A DNA stretch of 64,000 nucleotides from Falsirhodobacter flavus (GCA_029846755.1 JARWBI010000008.1:1-64000), one strand, 5' to 3'; positions 26,529 to 35,317 are shown, numbered from the stretch's first letter. Numbers and translations: made by a program. Notes: generated by a model from the letters alone, not told the origin.

Positions 26529-26612
26529 GCAAGGCGTAGACGTGCCTGACACCACCGCCAGGGAGGTTAAGCCGGAGATACGACAGCCCCTATCTGCACA
26601 CTCTTTACCCCG

Positions 26613-26915
26613 TTACGCGACAAGGGGACGCGACGTTGCCCTTACCGCTGGCGGAGACGGGTTCAGCGCAGGGTGTGCAGGGTCTACAAGCGGTAGCGCC
26701 CGGGGTGCGTAGCTCAGCTCGAAAACGATGTCCTTGCCCGACTTGCGGATCAGTTCGCGCAGCTCAAGCACCGAAGGCGGCTTGTAGCTGCGCCAGTCAG
26801 GATCGAGGCAGAGCCGGTGGCCGATCATCGCGGTGAAATCCGCAAGAACGGTTGGCAGGTCGCCCTCCAGGGAGCCTTCCAGCAGGTTGATCCGGTATGA
26901 AAGACGAAAGCTCAC
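26613..26915 (-). CDS. Uncharacterised small protein
   Basis: The 100-residue product starts at a GTG with GGAG about 8 bases upstream. It has an amphipathic N-terminal part (LSYRINLLEGSLEGDLPTVL), a middle with SVLELRELIRKSGKDIVFELSY, and a proline/alanine-rich tail. No family is recognised. It is a plausible gene because of the ribosome site and clean frame, but it could be spurious. Confidence 0.4.
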   Translation of the reverse strand: MSFRLSYRINLLEGSLEGDLPTVLADFTAMIGHRLCLDPDWRSYKPPSVLELRELIRKSGKDIVFELSYAPRALPLVDPAHPALNPSPPAVRATSRPLVA

Positions 26916-27085
26916 AAACGATACTCCGACAATAATTTGGGTCGCATAATGCGAAGAGGGAAATGTCTTGCGCGGAGGTCGCGTCCAGCGTCAAATGGCT
27001 TAATGCCCTTCTGAAGGGCAGAAGGTCGCGGGGGGTGCTCTTATGGGATTGAAGCTCCAGACCTCAGCGCATGACATAGCTTCGC

Positions 27086-27170
27086 CGCAGCGAACGGCTT
27101 CGTCCCATCCTCTACGTTTGGAGCCCCCTGCCGTCATTCGTTCGGGCCGCAGCAAATGCATGAGCCGCGT
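27086..27170. repeat. Dispersed intergenic repeat, copy
   Basis: Shared blocks are GCAGCGAA.GGC, GTCCCA, a TTTGGAGCCC box and GCCGTCATTCGTTCGG followed by AATGCATG. The best match is the copy at 35488-35575, over about 80 bases. It lies in noncoding DNA. Confidence 0.6.
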
Positions 27171-27180
27171 AATTGCGCCC

Positions 27181-27245
27181 GGGGGCTATCGCGTCGACGC
27201 GGTGCCATTTCTCCTCCAGGTTGGGGGGATCGGATACCCGCTGCC
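27181..27245 (+). pseudogene. Short fragment of a trehalose-synthase-like gene
   Basis: About 21 codons (GYRVDAVPFLLQVGGIGYPL) match the catalytic segment GFRVDAVPFLLETEGIGHPL of the GH13 gene at 29847-31502. The fragment has no start or stop of its own and lies directly after the dispersed repeat, so it is the debris of a duplication or recombination. Confidence 0.7.
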
Positions 27246-27282
27246 AGCCCTTCACGACAATTCACATAAGCGACGGCCTGAC

Positions 27283-27337
27283 ACGTCACGAAACGTTAGC
27301 GTCAACGTCACGTTAACGTCAGGCCCACGTCACAGGC
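27283..27337 (+). promoter_or_regulatory. 11-bp-periodic GTCA array, possible Pho box array
   Basis: ACGTCA occurs at 27283, 27305, 27316 and 27327, spaced 22, 11 and 11 bases, and a degenerate unit (CGTTAGC) fills the missing place at 27294. PhoB sites are 7-base units with a GTCA core repeated every 11 bases (consensus CTGTCAT). The array ends 57 bases before a glycerophosphodiesterase, a typical phosphate-starvation gene. The match to the consensus is partial. Confidence 0.5.
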
Positions 27338-27393
27338 GGTGCCTAGTCCGACGACGGCGGGTCCAGAACGGGCTTGTAGCAAGTGAGGATATA

Positions 27394-28452
27394 ATGAAGA
27401 CCATTTCCATGATCTCGGGCGGCGCGGTGCTGGCGCTTTCCCTGTCGGCGCCGTCCGTTTTCAGTGCAACCATCAATACGCTCTCCGGCAAGCCCCCGGC
27501 GGTGATCGCGCACCGTGGCGCGTCCTCCTATCTGCCCGAGAACTCGATGGGTGCTTACGAGCTTGGTGCGGTCATGGGATCGGACTATGTTGAGACCGAC
27601 GTCATGATGTCGAAGGATGGCATCGGCATCGTGATGCATGATGCCAGCCTCGCTCGGACCACCAACGTCGAGGATCTTTTCGCGCCCCGCAATGGCGGCT
27701 ATCTGGTGGCTGACTTCACCGCAGCCGAGATGAAGACGCTGACGACCGAGCCGACGCGCACGGCGGGCACGAGCTATCCGGGCTTCACGCCGACGCTGCC
27801 GAATGCCGACAAGGTTGTGACTTTCGATGAATTCCTCGACGGGATGACTGCCTACAACGAGGCGAACGGCACCGATGTCGGGATCGTTGTCGAAGCCAAG
27901 GAAGGGGCGTTCCGTCCCGACATGAACCGCTACATTATCGACGCGCTGGCGGCCAAAGGCTATGACGCGGCGTCCAACGTCGTGCTGCAAGCGTTCAACT
28001 TCTCCAACACGGCGCAACTCAACAGCCTTGCCGACGAGGCGGGCATTGTGGCCGAGGCGCATCAGCTTGGCGATCCGAGCGAGCAGAACGGCATTTTTGG
28101 TGTGGCCTCGCAGGGCACTTTCCAAACCCTGGAATTCCTGTCCTCCTATCTCGATACCGTTGCGGTCTACAACGCTGCGACCCTTAGCTCTGCCTTCGTC
28201 GATGCGGCTCATGCGCTTGGCCTTGGCGTCAACGTCTGGACACTGCGCCCGGGCAGCCAGGAAGAAGCCTTTGCCCAGGTCCAGCCGCTGATCGATCTGG
28301 GTGTGGACGGGATCATCACCGACAACCCCGACTGGGTCCGCACGGTGGTCGACGCTAATACCCCGGCGCCCGTGCCGCTGCCTGCGGCGCTCCCGCTGCT
28401 TCTCGCAGGGATCGGCGCGCTGGGCCTTGCCGCGCGCAAGCGTCGCACATGA
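27394..28452 (+). CDS. Glycerophosphodiester phosphodiesterase with a VPLPA-CTERM sorting signal
   Basis: The 352-residue protein has an N-terminal signal peptide (ISGGAVLALSLSAPSVFSA), then a GDPD TIM barrel with the catalytic segments AHRGASSYLPENS, YVETDVMMSKDG and IVMHDASL, and near the end GVDGIITDNPDW. It would release glycerol-3-phosphate from phospholipid headgroups outside the cytoplasm. The C terminus is VPLPAALPLLLAGIGAL plus ARKRR, the VPLPA-CTERM signal: motif, one membrane helix, basic tail, processed by an exosortase. The ATG at 27394 gives the signal peptide at the right place. A strong terminator follows, and the GTCA array precedes it. Confidence 0.93.
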   Translation: MKTISMISGGAVLALSLSAPSVFSATINTLSGKPPAVIAHRGASSYLPENSMGAYELGAVMGSDYVETDVMMSKDGIGIVMHDASLARTTNVEDLFAPRNGGYLVADFTAAEMKTLTTEPTRTAGTSYPGFTPTLPNADKVVTFDEFLDGMTAYNEANGTDVGIVVEAKEGAFRPDMNRYIIDALAAKGYDAASNVVLQAFNFSNTAQLNSLADEAGIVAEAHQLGDPSEQNGIFGVASQGTFQTLEFLSSYLDTVAVYNAATLSSAFVDAAHALGLGVNVWTLRPGSQEEAFAQVQPLIDLGVDGIITDNPDWVRTVVDANTPAPVPLPAALPLLLAGIGALGLAARKRRT

Positions 28453-28459
28453 TCGATTC

Positions 28460-28487
28460 ACACCACGGCGCAAACGCGCCGTGGTGT
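28460..28487 (+). terminator. Terminator after the glycerophosphodiesterase
   Basis: A perfect 12-base stem (ACACCACGGCGC with GCGCCGTGGTGT) with a 4-base loop lies 8 bases after the stop codon. Only a short pyrimidine run (ctctgttg) follows. Confidence 0.7.
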
Positions 28488-28890
28488 CTCTGTTGCCCTG
28501 GCTGCACCGTTCAGAAGGGTCAGCAATGCCCGTTAGCGGAAAGGCTCGTGGATCGCCTCTACCATTTCGCGGACCACTTTCATGTTGCTTTGGGAAGCCC
28601 CCTGACCGGGTCATGTCTCGTAAAAATCACCGCCCACGTCATTCGAAAGCAACCTTGCAGCACACTTGCGGCGTCGCAGCGAAAATCGGCAATGCCCAGT
28701 GATTGTCGGCGAGCTCTCAACTGCTTTTCGGATCGGCTGGGACTTTGACGGACGCGTTTCCGGTTGCCTGTATCGCCTTGGCCCCGGACGATATCGGAAC
28801 TCCTGGCGCTGAAGATGCGCAGGATGAGAACGGTATCCCTCGGAACCATACTCCCGGTCTTGCCTTGACATTCAGTATACAGGAGACGTC
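28488..28890. other. Intergenic region with a promoter candidate
   Basis: No gene was recognised in these 403 bases. At 28842-28866 GGAAC is followed after 16 bases by CCTT, one base off the GGAAC-N16-GGTT pattern seen before other stress genes of this window, and it ends 25 bases before the next start codon. Confidence 0.45.
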
Positions 28891-29847
28891 ATGGCGATCA
28901 TCGGCTTTCACGCATCTCACGAACAGATCGACCCGAAGCAGCTTCTGGCAGATGTGAAGCTGGCCGAGGAGGCAGGGTTCGCTGCCGCCATGTGCTCAGA
29001 TCATTTCGTGCCGTGGAGCGAGCGACAGGGCCAATCGGGGTTTGCCTGGTCCTGGTTGGGTGCTGCGCTGGAGGCGACGTCTCTGTCCTTCGGTGTGGTT
29101 AATGCGCCGGGGCAGCGGTATCACCCCGCGATCATCGCGCAAGCGGCGGCAACATTGGCGCAGATGTATCCGGGCCGGTTCTGGGCAGCGCTTGGTTCGG
29201 GGGAGGCGGCGAATGAGCATATCACCGGCGACCGCTGGCCGGAAAAGGCGCGCCGCAATGAACGCCTCGGCGAATGCGTCAACGTGATGCGCAAGCTGTT
29301 TGCCGGGCAGGAGGTCAGTCATGATGGGCTTATCCGCGTGGATCGGGCCCAGCTGTGGACCCGGCCCGAGACGCCGCCTGCGCTGCTCGCAGCCGCAGTT
29401 TCGGCGAAAACGGCGGCTTGGGCGGCGGAATGGGCCGATGGGCTGATAACGGTGAACCAAGATCATGAAACTTTGCGCCGCGTCCTCGATGCCTATCGCA
29501 GTGCCGGTGGGAAGGGGCCCGTTTGCCTGCAAGTTCACGTGTCATATGCTGCATCCGAGGCTGAGGCGCTTGCCATTGCGCATGACCAGTGGCGCAGTAA
29601 CGTGGCGGGCCCACCGTTGTCATGGGACATCGACAGCGTCGAGGGGTTCGATTGCGCGGCTCGCACGGTCCGCCCGGAGGATATGCACGCCGCAGTTCGC
29701 ATATCTGCCGATCCAGCGCAGATCACAGGCTGGCTTTGCGAGTATCTCGAGCTCGGTTTCGAACGGCTTTACCTGCATCACGTCGGGAAGGAGCAGCGCA
29801 CCTTCATCGAAACCTTCGGTTGCCGTGTTCTGCCGGAGTTGATGTGA
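28891..29847 (+). CDS. LLM-class flavin-dependent oxidoreductase (non-F420 type)
   Basis: The 318-residue protein is a luciferase-like monooxygenase: LLADVKLAEEAGFAAAMCSDHF at the start, VVNAPGQRYHPAIIAQAAATL, and the flavin-binding segment RFWAALGSGEAANEHITGDRW. It resembles the subgroup annotated as probable non-F420 flavinoid oxidoreductases (TIGR03885-like), which often sit beside trehalose-synthase-like enzymes, as here. The substrate is unknown. AGGAG precedes the ATG. The stop overlaps the start of the next gene (TGATG), so they are translationally coupled. Confidence 0.85.
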   Translation: MAIIGFHASHEQIDPKQLLADVKLAEEAGFAAAMCSDHFVPWSERQGQSGFAWSWLGAALEATSLSFGVVNAPGQRYHPAIIAQAAATLAQMYPGRFWAALGSGEAANEHITGDRWPEKARRNERLGECVNVMRKLFAGQEVSHDGLIRVDRAQLWTRPETPPALLAAAVSAKTAAWAAEWADGLITVNQDHETLRRVLDAYRSAGGKGPVCLQVHVSYAASEAEALAIAHDQWRSNVAGPPLSWDIDSVEGFDCAARTVRPEDMHAAVRISADPAQITGWLCEYLELGFERLYLHHVGKEQRTFIETFGCRVLPELM

Positions 29848-31502
29848 TGGACATGGAAAGGACCGGAGACGCGTGGTGGAAGAACGCCATCTTCTATTGT
29901 CTCGATGTTGAGACGTTTCAGGACAGCAACGACGATGGGGTAGGCGACTTCCGCGGATTGACCCATCGGATTGATTATCTGGCGGGGCTGGGCGTCACCT
30001 GCATCTGGCTGATGCCCTTTTATCCTAGCGATGACCGCGACGACGGGTATGACATCACCGACTACTACGCCGTCGATCCGCGGCTGGGCACTTTGGGCGA
30101 CTTTGTCGAATTCATGCGCACCGCGCGTGATCGGGGTATCCGAGTAATCGCCGATCTGGTCGTTAACCACACGTCGCGGGCGCATCCGTGGTTTCAGTCG
30201 GCACGCTCCGATCCGAAATCGCCCCACCGCGACTGGTATGTCTGGCGAAGTGATCCTCCTGAAGAAACGCCCCCGTCGGATCTGGTTTTCCCCGATCAGG
30301 AACGCAGCATCTGGGAATGGGACGATGTGGCGGGGCAGTATTATCTTCATCGTTTTTACAAGCACCAGCCGGACTTGAACATCGCCAGCCCCGCGCTGCG
30401 CGAGGAAATCCGAAGGATCATCGGCTTCTGGATGGAGTTGGGCCTTTCGGGTTTTCGCGTCGACGCAGTGCCCTTTCTTCTGGAGACCGAAGGGATAGGG
30501 CATCCGCTCGGTTTCGATCCGCATGACTGGCTGCGGGACCTGCGGGCCTTTCTCAACCGTCGCCGGGGCGACGGCGTCCTGTTGGGTGAGGTCAACCTGA
30601 GCTACGAGCAGACCCGCGCCTTCATGGGGGACGATGGTGGCGACGAGCTGCACATGTGCCTTGATTTCAACATGAACCAATCGATAGGCCTGTCCCTTGT
30701 CCGCGAGGATGCAGGATCGATCCTTCATACCCTTGCCGCCATGCCCAGCCTCGCGCGGGACAGTGCCTGGGGACAGTTCGTGCGCAATCACGACGAATGG
30801 TCGCTGGACAAGCTGACCGAGGCCGAGCGGCGCGAGGTGTTCCGTGCCTTTGGCCCAAGGAAGGACATGCAGCTTTATGGGAGAGGTCTGCGTCGCAGGA
30901 TGCCTTCGATGCTACAGGACGAGGCACGGTTGCGGATGGTCTACAGCCTCGCCTTTTCCTTGCCGGGTGCGCCCATTCTCTTCTATGGCGAGGAGATAGG
31001 CATGGCCGAGAATCTTGCTATTCCCGGACGGCTAAGCGTGCGCGCCCCGATGCAATGGAGCGCGGGGACGAATGGTGGCTTTTCGGGCGCTCCACCGGAC
31101 CTGATCCGCCGTCCGGTGGTTGCCACCAAAGCTTTCGCGCCCTCAGCGGTCAACGCCAACGATCAAGACCGTGACCCGGCATCGCTGCTCCACTGGATGA
31201 CGCGCCTGATCCGCCGCCGCCGTGAATCGCCCGAGATCGGTTTTGGCACAAGCCGGGCGCTCGCGGTTGCCGAGGCCGCCATTGTGGCGCTGCGCCATGA
31301 CTGGGGGCCGTCATCGCTGCTGACTATCCACAACCTTTCGGCGAAGGGATGCACAGTGACGCTTCCTTTGGCCGAGGTGCCCAACGGTGGCGAGCTTGTT
31401 CCCCTTCTAGGGGATGCCGAAATCATGCGGGGATCGGAGGGGGTCGAAGTTCGCTTACCGCCCTATGGCCTGCTTTGGGGGCGGATCTTAGGGTCTCAAT
31501 AA
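29847..31502 (+). CDS. GH13 trehalose-synthase-like enzyme
   Basis: The 551-residue protein has a GH13 alpha-amylase barrel with all catalytic residues: nucleophile Asp206 in GFRVDAV, acid/base Glu248 in LLGEVNL, and Asp316 in RNHDEWS; region I is DLVVNHTS. The start, WWKNAIFYCLDVETFQDSNDDGVGDF, is characteristic of the trehalose synthase/maltosyl-transferase branch. It likely interconverts maltose and trehalose or acts on related alpha-glucans. It is co-translated with the LLM oxidoreductase. With the distant malQ gene it suggests alpha-glucan or trehalose metabolism under stress. Confidence 0.88.
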   Translation: MDMERTGDAWWKNAIFYCLDVETFQDSNDDGVGDFRGLTHRIDYLAGLGVTCIWLMPFYPSDDRDDGYDITDYYAVDPRLGTLGDFVEFMRTARDRGIRVIADLVVNHTSRAHPWFQSARSDPKSPHRDWYVWRSDPPEETPPSDLVFPDQERSIWEWDDVAGQYYLHRFYKHQPDLNIASPALREEIRRIIGFWMELGLSGFRVDAVPFLLETEGIGHPLGFDPHDWLRDLRAFLNRRRGDGVLLGEVNLSYEQTRAFMGDDGGDELHMCLDFNMNQSIGLSLVREDAGSILHTLAAMPSLARDSAWGQFVRNHDEWSLDKLTEAERREVFRAFGPRKDMQLYGRGLRRRMPSMLQDEARLRMVYSLAFSLPGAPILFYGEEIGMAENLAIPGRLSVRAPMQWSAGTNGGFSGAPPDLIRRPVVATKAFAPSAVNANDQDRDPASLLHWMTRLIRRRRESPEIGFGTSRALAVAEAAIVALRHDWGPSSLLTIHNLSAKGCTVTLPLAEVPNGGELVPLLGDAEIMRGSEGVEVRLPPYGLLWGRILGSQ

Positions 31503-31754
31503 GAGGAACTGAAGAAGCGCCGTTACGCCAGACTACGCACCCCCGTCGTGCCGAATGTTTCGCGCGCCATGCGCGTTCATCGATCAGGGCATCATATCTG
31601 CCCGTCAGCGTGCTGGGTTTCCTATCTACGACAAGGGTCAATGCATGCAAAGCCGCCGTCCATCTTGAGGTGGGTGATACGCTTTGACCCTAGGGTCAGG
31701 ACCCATTGAAATCACTGGGTTGAGCTGATTCAGTTGCCTCTAAGGAGTCGACTG

Positions 31755-32511
31755 ATGAGTGATCTTTTCTGGCTGAGTGACGCGCAGATGGCGCGTCTGC
31801 GTCCTTACTTTCCCAAGTCTCACGGTCGTCCTCGCGTGGATGACCGGCGCGTGTTGAGCGGTATAATCTTCGTCAATCGCAATGGCTTGCGGTGGCGGGA
31901 CGCCCCTCGGGAATATGGTCCGGCGAAGACGCTCTACAATCGATGGAAGCGGTGGGGCGACATGGGGGTCTTTGCGCGGATCATGGCGGGCCTGGCCACT
32001 GAGGCCGCGGCTCCGAAGACGGTGATGATCGACGCCACATATTTGAACGCTCACCGCACGGCGACCAGCCTGGGGATGAAAAAAGGGGGCGCGGGCGGCT
32101 GATCGGTCGCACGAAAGGCGGTATGAACACCAAGCTTCACGCCGTCGCCGATGCCGAGGGCCGACCGATCCGCCTCTTCATGACGGCGGGCCAGGTCAGT
32201 GATTACACCGGTGCGGCGGCTTTGATGAAAATCTGCCCCAGGCCGACTGGCTGCTGGCAGATCGCGGCTATGACGCGGACTGGTTCCGCGAGGCCCTGCA
32301 AAACAAGGGCATCACGCCCTGCATTCCCGGCTGTAAGTCTCGCGGCAAGTCCGTCAAATACGACAAGCGCCGCTATAAACGCCGCAACCGCATCGAGATC
32401 ATGTTCGGCAGGCTCAAGGACTGGCGGCGCGTCGCCACCCGATACGACCGATGCCCCGAAACCTTCTTCTCAGCGATCATGCTCGCCGCAACCGTCTTGT
32501 TCTGGCTATGA
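31755..32511 (+). pseudogene. IS5 family (IS427-type) transposase, frameshifted
   Basis: The first frame (SDLFWLSDAQMARLRPYFPK through MIDATYLNAHRTATSLGMKK) ends at 32102 near an AAAAAAGGGGGC run, where IS427-group elements use programmed frameshifting to reach IGRTKGGMNTKLHAVAD. A second, unprogrammed shift near 32228 then breaks the frame: the expected ADRGYDADWFRE, YDKRRYKRRNRIEIMFGRLKD and ATVLFWL are all still there in another frame. The copy is therefore probably dead. Possible ends lie near 31690 (GGTCAGGACCCATTG) and 32515-32530 (CAATGAGATGCCTTAA). Confidence 0.8.
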
Positions 32512-32623
32512 AACGCAATGAGATGCCTTAACGGGGCCTGCGTCGCGACCCGCCCGTTACTGTTGCAAGATCGAGGGCAAGCTGGCGCCATTCCCGTATC
32601 GGATCCACATGGAGGACTGCGGG

Positions 32624-33655
32624 ATGAAACTGTTTGTCGGGCTGGATGTATCGCTGGATAAGACCGCGATCTGCGTGATCAGCGAGCATGGGAAGATCGT
32701 GAAGGAGGCGCAGGTGGCCAGTGAGCCTGAAGCGCTGTCGTGCTGGATCTGCGATCAGGACGGCGCAATTGCCGCCGTGGGGCTTGAGGCCGGTCCATTG
32801 TCGCAATGGCTGCATCGCGGGTTGTCAGATGCGGGACTACCTGTCGTTCTGATGGAAACCAGACAGGTAAAAGGCGCCCTGAAGGCCATGCCGATTAAGA
32901 CGGACCGGCGGGATGCAGAGGGTATTGCACGCCTGCTTCATCTTGGGTGGTTCCGACCCGTTCATTGCAAATCGGTTTCTGCACAGGAGGTTAGGGCGGT
33001 GCTCAGCGCTCGTAGAGCTGTGCAACAAGGGTTTATCACGCTGGAAATGTCATTGCGCGGGCTGCTGCGGAACTTTGGGCTCAAGGTTGGCACCATATCC
33101 CGCGGCAGGTTCGAACAACGTATCCGCGAACTGGCGGCGGGCAACCTGGTGCTGGAAGCGGCAACCGAACCCATGCTTCGCGCGCGCTCGGCACTGCGGC
33201 GAGAGTTGGCGGGTCTTGAACGCAATGTCCGCCAACTTTCCTTGGAGGATCCGGTTTGTCGTCGGCTGATGTCGATGCCCGGGATCGGCGCCGTCGTGGC
33301 GTTGACCTATCGATCTGCTGTCGATGATCCCGACCGCTTCACGTCCTCGAAGAATGTCGGACCGTGGGTCGGCCTGACGCCGTCTCGCAACCAGTCGGGC
33401 GAGCGCGACGTCTCGGGAGGGATCACAAAGGCAGGCGACGTCAACCTTCGGCGAGCGCTGTGCCAGGCGGCAACCGTCATGATGCATCGTGGACGGGCGA
33501 ACTGGCTGCGAACCTGGGCGGCAAAACTCGCGCGCCGTCGTGGTGCCAAGCGCGCGATGTTTGGGCTGGCCCGCCGCATCGCCGTAATCCTGCACCGGAT
33601 GTGGAAGAATGACACCGACTTCCATTTTGACATTCCTGTGCTTCATGCCGGCTGA
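32624..33655 (+). CDS. IS110 family transposase
   Basis: The 343-residue protein has the DEDD RuvC-like start (KLFVGLDVSLDKT, Asp8), a second acidic patch (GLEAGPLSQWLHRGL), PIKTDRRDAEGIARLL, and the C-terminal Tnp_20 region PGIGAVVALTYRSAV with GLTPSRNQSGERDVSGGITKAGD carrying the conserved Ser. The ATG at 32624 follows GGAGG. IS110 elements are guided by a bridge RNA encoded in flanking noncoding DNA; hairpins downstream are noted separately. It lies about 110 bases after the dead IS5 copy, so two elements are stacked here. Confidence 0.9.
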   Translation: MKLFVGLDVSLDKTAICVISEHGKIVKEAQVASEPEALSCWICDQDGAIAAVGLEAGPLSQWLHRGLSDAGLPVVLMETRQVKGALKAMPIKTDRRDAEGIARLLHLGWFRPVHCKSVSAQEVRAVLSARRAVQQGFITLEMSLRGLLRNFGLKVGTISRGRFEQRIRELAAGNLVLEAATEPMLRARSALRRELAGLERNVRQLSLEDPVCRRLMSMPGIGAVVALTYRSAVDDPDRFTSSKNVGPWVGLTPSRNQSGERDVSGGITKAGDVNLRRALCQAATVMMHRGRANWLRTWAAKLARRRGAKRAMFGLARRIAVILHRMWKNDTDFHFDIPVLHAG

Positions 33656-34073
33656 AGACACAGATTCCAGACTGCTGCCCGCCTGATCGCGGGCCTTTGA
33701 GGTCCCCACGGGACGCGGTTCCGGTGATGCCGTGCTCAGGACTGATGCCGATCCTATCGAGCACGCCAATGAGATGGGCACATCGGAATTGCATTGAACC
33801 AGCATCATGTTGGCAGTCACAGCGCTGACCACGGACCGAAGCATGCACCCGGGTCGATCTCAGGCGAAGGCTACCGAACAGGCAAGCATACCACTTTACC
33901 AAAGAACAAGGCCGCCCGCCCCGGCGGCACATTCCGTATGCGCAAAACCGCTTGACTGGGACGACCCCGTTACCGAAGTCCTGACCCTAGCCGTCACGGG
34001 CGAAGCTACAATAAATATAGCTTTACGAGCAACGCGGGGCAATCCGGGCTGTGCCGCCGATAGGCGACAGAAC
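33656..34073. other. Noncoding region after the IS110 transposase with tandem hairpins
   Basis: No gene is recognised. Two hairpins follow the transposase: GCCCGC/GCGGGC at 33677-33694 and GTCCC/GGGAC at 33702-33714. They could belong to the noncoding end of the IS110 element or act as a terminator. Confidence 0.45.
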
Positions 34074-34328
34074 TCACGCGCCGGATTGTCCGTTAGACGT
34101 GGTATTCCAGCCGTCCTCTACCATATCGGCTGCCACCACATACATCTCCCATTCTTTCATGCGCCCCTCTTCCCGAGCCCGCTTTCCTTCCCATCGCAGG
34201 TTGAACGCGATATCCGCCCGTTCTTCAACGGTGCGCGCAATGCGTCGAAGGATTTTTGCCATTGTTCGGGCGGCCTGCGAGGTGTCTTCGGGGATACGCT
34301 CTTCGAGGCGCGAAGAGAAATCTTTCAT
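34074..34328 (-). CDS. Small helical uncharacterised protein
   Basis: The 84-residue product is highly charged and helical (DTSQAARTMAKILRRIARTV, then WEGKRAREEGRMKEWEMYV). It is not recognised. A GGAG lies about 11 bases before the ATG. It is located 77 bases after a DUF982 gene on the same strand and may share its transcript. Confidence 0.45.
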   Translation of the reverse strand: MKDFSSRLEERIPEDTSQAARTMAKILRRIARTVEERADIAFNLRWEGKRAREEGRMKEWEMYVVAADMVEDGWNTTSNGQSGA

Positions 34329-34405
34329 CGTAAGCGGAGCTCCATCGAACAGGTGTTGGATAGGGCACGGGAAGGCGCACTATGTGCAAAGCGATCCCGA
34401 GCCGA

Positions 34406-34663
34406 TCAGGCGGCCTCGTTGGTCGCGTCCGCGAGCAATGACATGCCCATCTCATTCAGCGCCAGGCTAAACGCGATCCGCGCCTCATGCGCTCCGGCGT
34501 CGCCGTGGAGTTCGGCTAAGCACGTTTCAACTGCGGCCGCATAGGCTGCCCCGTCGGACATCCACCAATATTCATTCAAGATCTTCAGAGCCTCGCGGGA
34601 GGTTCGAGCCGTTGCGTGAAGTTTTGTCGAGGGATTAATAAATGTAAGCGGTTTTGACCACAT
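34406..34663 (-). CDS. DUF982 family protein
   Basis: The product of about 85 residues has the DUF982 pattern: WSKPLTFINPSTKLH, RTSREALKILNEYWW, AAAVETCLAELHGDA and EARIAFSLALNEMGMSLL. The ATG at 34663 has AGAGAGGA at good spacing; an ATG two codons upstream is too close to it. It lies downstream of hsp20 on the same strand, separated by a strong hairpin. Confidence 0.75.
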   Translation of the reverse strand: MWSKPLTFINPSTKLHATARTSREALKILNEYWWMSDGAAYAAAVETCLAELHGDAGAHEARIAFSLALNEMGMSLLADATNEAA

Positions 34664-34690
34664 GCGCATTCCTCTCTTTGAACCGATTGA

Positions 34691-34715
34691 GGAACGCCGG
34701 AAAGTCCGGCGTTCC
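34691..34715 (-). terminator. Hairpin after hsp20
   Basis: A perfect 11-base stem (GGAACGCCGGA with TCCGGCGTTCC) and a 3-base loop lie 15 bases after the hsp20 stop. There is no clear T run, so it may act as a weak terminator or as a 3' stabiliser. Confidence 0.55.
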
Positions 34716-34729
34716 GATTGGCACCAGTG

Positions 34730-35224
34730 TCAGGCGGCAACGTCCTCAGGAACACGGGTATCCGAGATCTGCGGGGTATTAATCCCTGATCGCAACCCTG
34801 TGGCAGCGATGGGGATTTGCCGAGGCTTCAGGGCTTCCGGAATTTCGCGCCGGAGTTCAACCGTCAGTAGGCCATTTTCAAGCCGGGCACCCTCGACCTT
34901 TACATGATCTGCCAGTTCGAACCGGCGCTCGAAGGAGCGAGCAGCAATGCCGCGATAGAGATAGCTTCCGTTTTCGCTCCCCGGTGTTGCTTTCCGCCCG
35001 GATACGATTAAAAGGTTTCTCTCTTGTCGCAACTCAAGATCGTCTTCCGCAAAGCCGGCAACGGCCATGTCGATACGATACAGATCATCGCTCGTTTTAA
35101 CGATGTCGTAAGGGGGCCAGTTCTCCGGCGCCTGAAGTCGGCTGGCAGTCTCCAGGGTGTTCAGCACGCGCTCGAAGCCGATGCTGGACCGGAACAAGGG
35201 GGTTAAGTCGATTCTGGTGGTCAT
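34730..35224 (-). CDS. Small heat shock protein, Hsp20 family
   Basis: The 164-residue protein has an N-terminal region like IbpA (FERVLNTLETASRL), an alpha-crystallin domain (PPYDIVKTSDDLYRIDMAVAGF, SGRKA, YRGIAARSFERRFELADHV, and ARLENGLLTVELRREIPE) and a C-terminal tail. It would hold unfolding proteins during heat shock. The ATG at 35224 (MTTRIDLTP) is preferred because GGAGG lies at good spacing; an upstream in-frame start is inside the leader. The leader carries a ROSE-like RNA thermometer and is preceded by an RpoH-like promoter. Confidence 0.92.
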   Translation of the reverse strand: MTTRIDLTPLFRSSIGFERVLNTLETASRLQAPENWPPYDIVKTSDDLYRIDMAVAGFAEDDLELRQERNLLIVSGRKATPGSENGSYLYRGIAARSFERRFELADHVKVEGARLENGLLTVELRREIPEALKPRQIPIAATGLRSGINTPQISDTRVPEDVAA

Positions 35225-35317
35225 AACCACATCCTCCATTGAGCAATATGATCGCAACCGGGAGGCTCGTGGAAGACCCTCCCGTGTTTGTCGCCGGACC
35301 CGAACGGCATCCGGCGA
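35225..35317 (-). promoter_or_regulatory. ROSE-type RNA thermometer in the hsp20 leader
   Basis: Read on the minus strand, the leader has three stem-loops: TCGCCGGA/TCCGGCGA (35317-35291), CGGGAGG/CCTCCCG (about 35286-35258), and a last one in which TTGCTC (about 35249-35244) faces GGAGGAT across four bases. UUGCU opposite the ribosome site, with a G-G mismatch, is the signature of ROSE elements, which melt on heating to allow translation of small heat shock genes in alphaproteobacteria. Confidence 0.7.

Noticed and set aside
27043-27393. N-terminal extension of the glycerophosphodiesterase
   Set aside because: The extension runs through the dispersed repeat, the GH13 fragment and the GTCA array. 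The signal peptide begins at 27394, so the extension is not part of the gene.
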